From the NCBI GenBank assembly GCA_003454665.1, contig DMKB01000294.1:1-7833 (forward strand): a stretch of 7,833 nucleotides of DNA. Reading direction: 5' to 3'. The number at the start of each line of letters is the position of its first letter. Position 1 is the stretch's first letter. Source of the DNA: Nitrospiraceae bacterium. GTDB lineage: Bacteria; Nitrospirota; UBA9217. The notes under the pieces were generated by a model. It saw only the letters and a list, made by a program, of their open reading frames with translations, made no database searches and had not been told where the DNA came from. The position numbers and the translations under genes were made by a program. Shown piece by piece: positions 1 to 5,042 of this stretch.

Positions 1-1693
1 CTTCCCGCGCCTCGATAGTCTCCACCTGCCCTTCCGTTGAGCGAACAATCTCGAGCACGGAACTGAGGGGCACGGCAAAAATCTGCCCACCCGTTTCCAC
101 GATGAGTGCCTTAATGATCGCGAGGGTAATGGGCAGGGTGATGATGAATTTCGAGCCGAGACCCGCCTCTGTCTCGATCGTAACCATGCCCGAAAGTCTG
201 GAAACGTTCTTCTTTACGACATCCATCCCCACGCCGCGGCCTGAAATCTCGCTCACCGTATCACGCGTGGTAAACCCGGGGAGGAAGATCAGATCCAGGA
301 CATCCTTTCGGTTCGTCTCCGGATCCAGTCCGTGGTCCCCATCCACCAGACCCTTGCTGAGGGCCGTCGCCAGCACGGTATGGGGGTCTATCCCCGCTCC
401 GTCGTCCGCTACCGTGATAACCACATGGTTGCCCTTGGGAGATGCCGTAAGCGTAACCTTCCCGTGCTCCGGCTTGGCCTGCGCTTTTCGAAGGGGGGGG
501 AGTTCGATTCCATGGTCAATGGCATTGCGGATGAGGTGCATGAGCGGATCAGCCAGGTCTTCGATCATGAGCTTGTCAAGCTCGGTTTCCTCACCCAGGA
601 GCTCAAGGTCAATCTCCTTCCCGGCATCCCGGGCGTTCTTCCTCACCGCCTGCGCGAGGCGGGTGAATATCTGGCCGATCGGCACCATCCGTACTTCGAG
701 GATTCCTTCCTGGATCTCATTCAGTTTCCTCTCGAGGTTCCGGTGTGCCTTCTGAAGGTCAACGGCGACACCGGTAAACCCCTGGGCTGCGCGTAAATCC
801 CGGGCGATCCGGCCGATGGAATTCTTGGTCATGTGCAGCTCGCCCACCATGTTCATGAGTCGGTCGAGCCGCTCAATGTCGACGCGCACGGTCTCGCTCA
901 CTGATCTGAGCGCACTCTCGGCATCCTTGCTCTTCTCTGCCGTCCTCACACTTCCGGTGTATGGTACTGCTCCGATGGAAACGCTCGCCATCTTGATAGC
1001 GGACGCGAGGAATTCCCGGTCCCTGCCCGTGCCGACGATGAGCGTAAACCTGATATCACTTCCCGCCTTGCTGGCCGCAGGCAGCGTGCAGATGATCTCT
1101 CCGTATTTTTTTACTGTCTTGTTGAGTTTTTTGATCTCCTGCTCAAAATCATTCAGATCAAAGGTGGCTTTGAGCTCAAAAAGGTTTTTCTGCTCCCTGA
1201 TGTTTTCTGCGAGCCGGTACTCTTCGAACTCGGTAAGAACATTCAGGATTTCGGGGGCAAGTCGTATGCCGTCAAGGAGGGAACGGTCGGTGGTTATGAG
1301 AGACGCTGTTTGAATGAGATCGTCGACACGGTGCCGGAGGGCGTTGCTCTCTTCCAGCTGCTGGTTTTTGGCGGTCTGCTGAACGAGACGCCCCAAAAGG
1401 CCGATCGTCTCGAATAAGACGTCAAGGATCGTATGATCGAGGTCAAGCTTTCCGAGGCGCAGCTCATCGAGCAGGGACTCTGCCTTGTGGGCGAGGCCGG
1501 CGTGCTCCTGGAGCCCGTACATGCCGGCGAGCCCTTTGAAAGAATGAAGGGCGCGGAACAGCCCATTGACCTGATCGAGGTCGCAGCGACCGGCCTCCTG
1601 CTCGCTTTCGATCGAGAGAAGGGTGCGATTTGCATTTTCCAGAATATCCTCTGCTTCCGCAAGAAACTCTTTTATGGGCCGGTCTTTTTTCAC
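1..1693 (-). CDS. cheA: Chemotaxis-type histidine kinase CheA, 3' end missing (runs off left edge)
   Basis: Cytoplasmic sensor kinase that autophosphorylates on an Hpt histidine and passes phosphate to CheY-type receivers. 564 codons are visible, open to the left edge. Domains in order: Hpt/P1 at about 1-115 with the phospho-site H50 in LHSFKGLAGM; a middle domain at about 150-250 (FDLNDFEQEIKKL, GEIICTLP) in place of an E. coli-style P2; the P3 dimerisation helices at about 265-330 (RLDRLMNMVGEL); and the HATPase/P4 domain with N box HLIRNAIDHGIE (N390), G1 DDGAGID (430-436), LIFLPGFTT and G2 GRGVGMD (485-491). The CheW-like P5 domain has just begun (KALIVETGGQIFAVPL, from 528). The GTG start at 1693 is forced by an in-frame TAA at 1708-1706; AGAGG lies 8 nt upstream. 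All key kinase motifs are intact. It lies 144 bp downstream of the CheY-like gene and is probably in the same operon. The family call is firm; which behaviour it controls cannot be seen, since no CheW or receptor gene is in view. Confidence 0.96.
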   Translation of the reverse strand, partial: MKKDRPIKEFLAEAEDILENANRTLLSIESEQEAGRCDLDQVNGLFRALHSFKGLAGMYGLQEHAGLAHKAESLLDELRLGKLDLDHTILDVLFETIGLLGRLVQQTAKNQQLEESNALRHRVDDLIQTASLITTDRSLLDGIRLAPEILNVLTEFEEYRLAENIREQKNLFELKATFDLNDFEQEIKKLNKTVKKYGEIICTLPAASKAGSDIRFTLIVGTGRDREFLASAIKMASVSIGAVPYTGSVRTAEKSKDAESALRSVSETVRVDIERLDRLMNMVGELHMTKNSIGRIARDLRAAQGFTGVAVDLQKAHRNLERKLNEIQEGILEVRMVPIGQIFTRLAQAVRKNARDAGKEIDLELLGEETELDKLMIEDLADPLMHLIRNAIDHGIELPPLRKAQAKPEHGKVTLTASPKGNHVVITVADDGAGIDPHTVLATALSKGLVDGDHGLDPETNRKDVLDLIFLPGFTTRDTVSEISGRGVGMDVVKKNVSRLSGMVTIETEAGLGSKFIITLPITLAIIKALIVETGGQIFAVPLSSVLEIVRSTEGQVETIEARE

Positions 1694-1705
1694 CGAATGG
1701 GCCTC

Positions 1706-1771
1706 TTACAAACGCTGAAGCCGGGATTCGGGGCAGGAGACAACCAGAAGCACCCTGCCGGTAACCCGCAC
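1706..1771 (-). other. Possible 21-codon leader reading frame ahead of cheA
   Basis: A GTG at 1771 opens a 21-codon frame (MRVTGRVLLVVSCPESRLQRL is its approximate content, split here as MRVTGRVLLV then VSCPESRLQRL) ending at TAA 1708-1706. GGGAGGA at 1783-1777 lies 5 nt before the GTG, a better ribosome site than cheA's own. The stop codon abuts cheA's AGAGG and the frame is the same as cheA's, so terminating ribosomes would sit on the cheA initiation region. It could be a coupling leader peptide, the decayed start of a receiver domain (the RVLLVV strand looks like one), or chance. No family can be assigned to so short a peptide. Confidence 0.2.
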
Positions 1772-1837
1772 TCCAATCCTCCCTTTCGCCAGAGCACTGC
1801 GCCCTGCTCTCGTGCCGCATCCACTATCAATAGACGT

Positions 1838-2209
1838 TTATTTCCCCGCGATTACGTCCTCGATCAACGTTATGAGCGCTTCCTGCTTAAACGGTTTTTC
1901 AATATAGCCTGATGCGCCCAGGGCAATACCTCGTTTTTTATCTTCTTCGCTTTTTTCCGTACTGACAATAATGAGTGGAATCTCTCGATATGCAGGGCTT
2001 GACTTCACAAAACCAATCAGCTCGAGACCGTTAATGTCCGGCATGTTGATATCGGTAATGATGAGATGAAACGGGCGCGTCGGCAGGGTCTTGAGCGCCT
2101 CAAATCCGTTCGCTGCCTCGACGGCAAAGAACCCTTTCAGTTGTTCCACGGCTATCCGGATCATTGAGCGTATGGCCTTTGAATCCTCAACGATCAAGAC
2201 ATTTTTCAT
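1838..2209 (-). CDS. Single-domain response regulator (CheY-like receiver)
   Basis: A 123-residue stand-alone receiver domain, the expected phosphate acceptor for the neighbouring CheA. The fold signature is complete: acidic pair E8/D9 in VLIVED, phospho-acceptor D53 in ITDINMPDINGLEL, switch hydroxyl S83 (aligned with E. coli CheY T87), aromatic Y102 (CheY Y106) and K105 in YIEKPF. There is no output domain, so it should act by protein-protein contact. The ATG at 2209 overlaps the TGA of the upstream DUF4388 gene (ATGA), and AAGGAG at 2220-2215 gives a strong ribosome site with 5-nt spacing, so the two are very probably co-translated. Whether it drives a flagellar motor, pili or another target cannot be told from sequence, so I give no gene symbol; 'cheY-like' is the safe description. 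Confidence 0.95.
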   Translation of the reverse strand: MKNVLIVEDSKAIRSMIRIAVEQLKGFFAVEAANGFEALKTLPTRPFHLIITDINMPDINGLELIGFVKSSPAYREIPLIIVSTEKSEEDKKRGIALGASGYIEKPFKQEALITLIEDVIAGK

Positions 2210-3345
2210 TCCCTCTCCTTCTGTAGTTCGGCAAGCTTTCTCTCGAGCAGTGCCTTTTCGAGCGCGATACCGGCCTGACTCATGAATATCTCGAGCGTCT
2301 CGACACCGCCGATCGGCTTCTGGTCAGGCAGGTTGTCGCCGTACACCACCAACGCCACTTTACCGTCGACGATAAGCGGAATGGCCATAACCGAATCGGG
2401 CATGGCTCCGCCGAGTTCGCCGATCACGTACGTGTTTGACTCATTCTGCTCGAGGGGCCCCAGATAGCTGTGCCGCATTTCAATCACCGAAGCAAAAAGG
2501 GAAGGGGCGTCGAGGGGGACCCGAATATTTCTCACGACCTGGTCCGGTGATTTGCCTTTCAACTCGATGCCGAACTGGCCAAGACCGCGCACTTCGTCCT
2601 TTTTCACCATGAACAGGATCGCGCGATTTACAACTTCGCTTGCGTAACGGAGAATCAGGAGGGTCACTTCCGCGGTTGCCGTCGGAAACCGCAGTTCGTC
2701 GAACATGGATTTGAGGGCGGTAATCTCCTTGCGTGGCTCTTCCGTCTCTATCCGGGTACGAAACTCTTCAACGGCCGGCTCGTAACTGGCGTGAGCGGCA
2801 GGGGGTGGCGCTTTGGGGGCCTGCCTGGGCTCGTCTTTTCGTTTTTCATCGAGAATTCTCGTGCCCTCCATCAGCAGATACTCAGCGCTGATGCCGGACT
2901 TGAGCAGGAATTCCTGGGTGTCGATCTCTATCTTGTCTTTCGGGGCAATCTCTCCGAGCTCAAAATTAAAGAACCCTTCTTCCCAGGCGAGGAGGTCATA
3001 CACGATCTCCTCAATCTGCTTGCGAATAATGCCTTCCAGGGTCTCTGCGGGCAGGACGCCGCTTTCCGAGAGGATCATCCCGAGCGGCTTGTTCGGGTCC
3101 TTTTTCTGGCGTGCAAGGCCATCGGACAGGCCCTGTTCATCGAGCAGGCCCTGGGAGACGAGGATGTTGCCGAGGGAATCGCGGATACCGTCACTCGCGG
3201 CCTGTACCACCTGACCGTCCTTAAAAACAACCATTCCCGTTCCCCTACGGCTCCTCACGATAAGGGTTCCGGTCTTCTTGCTCAGACTGATAATCTGGAA
3301 GATATCAGGTAATGCGAGATCTTCCAGCCTGCCGACAAGGCTCAT
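2206..3345 (-). CDS. DUF4388 domain protein with C-terminal GAF-like domain
   Basis: A 379-residue soluble protein with no signal peptide or membrane segment. The N-terminal part (about 1-165) matches the DUF4388/PATAN-type pattern: GRLEDLALPDIFQIISLSKK, then a beta-rich GTLIV...GMVVFKDGQVVQA (26-50), helical repeats, and YDLLAWEEGFFNFELG (116-131). Within it are two LGxxL...G...L...Q motifs at 57-80 and 87-110. A Pro/Ala-rich charged linker (about 165-205) leads to a GAF-like domain (about 206-370), with IPLIVDGKVALVVYGDN (322-338) and a final helix FMSQAGIALEKALLERKLAEL. GGGAG at 3355-3351 lies 5 nt before the ATG, and a promoter sits just upstream. It is the first gene of an operon with the receiver and CheA, so a sensing or scaffold role in that pathway is likely. 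That is inference: DUF4388 has no settled biochemical function and the GAF ligand is unknown. Confidence 0.9.
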   Translation of the reverse strand: MSLVGRLEDLALPDIFQIISLSKKTGTLIVRSRRGTGMVVFKDGQVVQAASDGIRDSLGNILVSQGLLDEQGLSDGLARQKKDPNKPLGMILSESGVLPAETLEGIIRKQIEEIVYDLLAWEEGFFNFELGEIAPKDKIEIDTQEFLLKSGISAEYLLMEGTRILDEKRKDEPRQAPKAPPPAAHASYEPAVEEFRTRIETEEPRKEITALKSMFDELRFPTATAEVTLLILRYASEVVNRAILFMVKKDEVRGLGQFGIELKGKSPDQVVRNIRVPLDAPSLFASVIEMRHSYLGPLEQNESNTYVIGELGGAMPDSVMAIPLIVDGKVALVVYGDNLPDQKPIGGVETLEIFMSQAGIALEKALLERKLAELQKERE

Positions 3346-3374
3346 GCGCGCTCCCGTATAACGTTCATCAACAA

Positions 3375-3402
3375 ATTATATCAAGTTGAGCACAAAAAGC
3401 AA
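3375..3402 (-). promoter_or_regulatory. Sigma70-type promoter for the DUF4388-receiver-cheA operon
   Basis: On the minus strand, TTGCTT (3402-3397) and a perfect TATAAT (3380-3375) are separated by 16 bp. A start near 3368 would give a leader of about 22 nt, ending in the GGGAG ribosome site (3355-3351) and the ATG at 3345. The stretch is AT-rich compared with the surrounding genes. The spacing is one base short of ideal and the -35 box matches 4 of 6 bases. It implies that the signalling operon can be transcribed independently of yajQ. Confidence 0.6.
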
Positions 3403-3466
3403 GGTTAATAATCGGTTAGAAGGGACGGAAAACCGTCACGGAGAGCATGTTCCGGGCCGGGAATGC

Positions 3467-3964
3467 CTATGAACCCCGGTAATTGACAAACTGGAGATCC
3501 AGACCGAAATCCTCATCCTTGATGAGCTGGATCACCCGCTGCAGGTCGTCCCTGCTCTTGCCTGATACCCGGACCTGGTCTGATTGGATGGAGGCTTGCA
3601 CCTTGATTTTCGCGTCCTTGATTTTTTTCACGATCGCTTTGGCCTTGTCCGTCGGGATGCCCTGCTGAAGGTCTACCCGCTGCCGCACCGTGCCGCCCTG
3701 GGCGGGCTCCACCTTGCCATACGACAGGTTCTTGATCGGGACGCCTCGTTTCACCAGCTTTGATTGCAGAATGTCGATTACGCTTTTCAGCTTGTAATCG
3801 TCGTCCGACACGATCGCGAGGGCGTCTTTTTCCTGCGTAATGTCCGACTTGCTCCCCCGAAAATCGAATCGCTGGCCTACTTCCTTCATGGCCTGAGAAA
3901 CGGCGTTCGTCACTTCCGCCATATCGATATTCGAGACTACATCAAAAGAATTTTCTGCCGCCAT
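3467..3964 (-). CDS. yajQ: YajQ family nucleotide-binding protein
   Basis: A 165-residue cytoplasmic protein of the YajQ family (UPF0234), close to the usual length of about 163. Family landmarks are the opening SFDVVS (6-11), RFDFRGSKSDIT (from 32), a central VDLQQGIPTDKAKAIVKKIK, QVRVSGKSRDDLQ, and the closing FVNYR. I chose the ATG at 3964 because GGGAGG (3975-3970) lies 5 nt upstream and the protein then begins like its relatives; an in-frame ATG at 3997 would add 11 hydrophobic residues across that ribosome site. Members have been reported to bind nucleic acid or nucleotides, and some Xanthomonas and Pseudomonas homologues to bind cyclic di-GMP. Binding by this copy is not shown by the sequence. 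It lies 121 bp upstream of the signalling operon, which has its own promoter. Confidence 0.96.
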   Translation of the reverse strand: MAAENSFDVVSNIDMAEVTNAVSQAMKEVGQRFDFRGSKSDITQEKDALAIVSDDDYKLKSVIDILQSKLVKRGVPIKNLSYGKVEPAQGGTVRQRVDLQQGIPTDKAKAIVKKIKDAKIKVQASIQSDQVRVSGKSRDDLQRVIQLIKDEDFGLDLQFVNYRGS

Positions 3965-3969
3965 GATAA

Positions 3970-3975
3970 CCTCCC
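3970..3975 (-). promoter_or_regulatory. Ribosome binding site that fixes the yajQ start
   Basis: GGGAGG on the minus strand, 5 nt upstream of the ATG at 3964. It lies inside the alternative longer reading frame that begins at 3997, which argues for the shorter start and the normal YajQ N-terminus. Confidence 0.7.
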
Positions 3976-4117
3976 GTAGGAAAAAACCAAATAACAAGGA
4001 TCAAATCACAAATAAATTACAATACCCAAATCCAAAGTCCGTTTCCATCATTAGCAATTGTGGCTTGAAATTTAAGCTCCTCGCGGAATAAGGTGCATGG
4101 GCAGAGACGGCTGCCAT

Positions 4118-4139
4118 TGATCCCGCCGAGGCGGGATCA
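4118..4139. repeat. Perfect palindrome, 9-bp stem
   Basis: TGATCCCGC (4118-4126) pairs exactly with GCGGGATCA (4131-4139) around the loop CGAG. There is no T-run on either side, so it is not a canonical intrinsic terminator. Its core ATCCCGCC...GGCGGGA recurs at 7401-7417, which suggests a small dispersed hairpin family in this genome. Confidence 0.6.
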
Positions 4140-4184
4140 GGAGCGCCTGGGCAACGCCCTGACAAATAAAACCATTCCGTTGTA

Positions 4185-4197
4185 CCGCCTTCGGCGG
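4185..4197. repeat. Short hairpin, 5-bp stem
   Basis: CCGCC and GGCGG flank a TTC loop. It is one member of the hairpin row between lolA and yajQ, and it is weak on its own. Confidence 0.4.
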
Positions 4198-4211
4198 ACC
4201 GCCCGGCGACG

Positions 4212-4228
4212 TCACGCCACGGGCGTGA
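4212..4228. repeat. Hairpin, 7-bp stem
   Basis: TCACGCC (4212-4218) pairs with GGCGTGA (4222-4228) around the loop ACG. No T-tract follows on either strand. Confidence 0.5.
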
Positions 4229-4279
4229 TTGCGCGTCCGAGCGAGAGGGATGCCGTCTCGTTCTCCAAATCCCGCGATG

Positions 4280-4299
4280 AGCCCAAATTCATTTGGGCT
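4280..4299 (-). repeat. Hairpin 20 bp after lolA; possible mRNA 3'-end stabiliser
   Basis: AGCCCAAAT and ATTTGGGCT form an 8-9 bp stem with a tiny loop, starting about 20 nt beyond the lolA stop. On the minus transcript it is followed by CATCGCGGG rather than a U-tract, so it does not fit a standard Rho-independent terminator. It may protect the ftsK-lolA mRNA end or act with Rho. Confidence 0.4.
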
Positions 4300-4319
4300 T
4301 TGAACCTTCTCAAAAATTA

Positions 4320-5042
4320 TTATTCTATAATCTCCGTCCCCTTCGGCACCGAGAACCGGAACAGCTCGTCCTGCAGCTTCACGCCCTCCTGAATCTCCGT
4401 AAACGCAATAGTCGTAACATTGCCGGACCGGTCGAAAATGCGCATTTCCACAATCCGCCCGTCTTCCTCCGATCGCAACCGTATCTTTTTCATGGGGGCA
4501 CCCGGCCTTTTCGGAACAAGGTCGAGAAGAAGCGGCGTGTTGCCCTTCGGCTGCACCACCGTGAAATCATCCCTTATCGACGCGGCGCCGAGGAGGAACG
4601 CCACCGGAATATTCGCCTCCTCGAAATCCGTGAAGGTCCGTTTGATCACCTGTTCGCTCTTCCGGGAATAGAACCATACTTTCTTGCCGTCGATAACAAT
4701 GCGCTGGCCGTTCGTGTAGTCCAGGCGCAGCCTGCCCGGCTTTTTGATGGACAGGGCTCCGCTGAAGGTCTTCGTCTTGCCGAAGGACTTGAGAAAATTC
4801 TTCTGTACCACGCGCGCCCGGAGCGTGCCCAGTTCGCGGTAATGGTTCTCGATCGCCCGGACAGCCTCGTCCCCGCCCTGGGAATGCGCTGTCCCGGCGA
4901 AGCAGCAGAACGAGACAACCAGGGCGGCGAGCAGGGGCATGATACTGCTCATCACTGTCCCGCCCGTCCTGCACGCGCGACACTTCCTCCCCTGGTTGCT
5001 TCGGGGGCAAATCTGCTGAAACACATCATTCCGTACGCTCAT
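4320..5042 (-). CDS. lolA: Outer-membrane lipoprotein carrier protein LolA
   Basis: Periplasmic chaperone that carries lipoproteins from the inner-membrane LolCDE complex to the outer membrane. The frame encodes 240 residues. A hydrophobic signal segment (about 35-50, MPLLAALVVSFCCFAG) ends near TAHS/QGG (about 54). Family features follow: ENHYRELGTLRARVVQKNF, KTKTFSGALSIKKPGRLRLDY, IVIDGKKVWFYSRKSEQVIKRTF and a C-terminal FRFSVPKGTEII. I keep the ATG at 5042 because it overlaps the ftsK stop as ATGA with GAGAG 5 nt upstream. An in-frame ATG at 4952 (residue 31) would give a more usual signal-peptide length but no positive charge ahead of the hydrophobic core. The 30 extra residues include R19, K20, R22, R25 and a CRAC motif. 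ftsK-lolA adjacency, also seen in E. coli, supports the call. Confidence 0.92.
   Translation of the reverse strand: MSVRNDVFQQICPRSNQGRKCRACRTGGTVMSSIMPLLAALVVSFCCFAGTAHSQGGDEAVRAIENHYRELGTLRARVVQKNFLKSFGKTKTFSGALSIKKPGRLRLDYTNGQRIVIDGKKVWFYSRKSEQVIKRTFTDFEEANIPVAFLLGAASIRDDFTVVQPKGNTPLLLDLVPKRPGAPMKKIRLRSEEDGRIVEMRIFDRSGNVTTIAFTEIQEGVKLQDELFRFSVPKGTEIIE

Larger units (their letters stand above)
3965..4319 (-). other. Gene-free interval between lolA and yajQ: hairpin cluster plus AT-rich leader
   Basis: No credible coding frame is present on either strand. The part nearest lolA (about 4300-4101) is GC-rich and holds a row of short hairpins at 4299-4280, 4228-4212, 4197-4185, 4159-4149 and 4139-4118. 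It is partly bracketed by an 8-bp inverted pair: GAGACGGC at 4104-4111 and GCCGTCTC at 4252-4259. The part nearest yajQ (about 4080-3976) is AT-rich with recurring ATTTG-like words on the minus strand and is the likely site of the yajQ promoter, though I cannot pick convincing -35/-10 boxes. It could be an untranslated leader, an mRNA processing region or remnants of small repeats. Confidence 0.5.

Noticed and set aside
102..1912. Plus-strand reading frames opposite cheA
   Set aside because: The minus strand encodes an unbroken CheA with every kinase motif; the opposite frames show only biased composition and no recognisable domain.
2499..2506. GGGAAGGG, matching the E. coli FtsK polar motif GGGNAGGG (also at 6422-6429)
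   Set aside because: Two plus-strand matches in this length are about what chance gives for such base composition, and the recognised motif in this lineage is unknown.
3424..3437. Hairpin GACGG-AAAA-CCGTC after yajQ as a terminator
   Set aside because: The stem is only 5 bp and no T-tract follows it on the minus strand; a terminator here is possible but unsupported.
3965..3997. Upstream ATG giving an 11-residue longer YajQ
   Set aside because: The extension runs through the GGGAGG ribosome site of the ATG at 3964, and YajQ proteins normally begin close to the SFDVVS segment.
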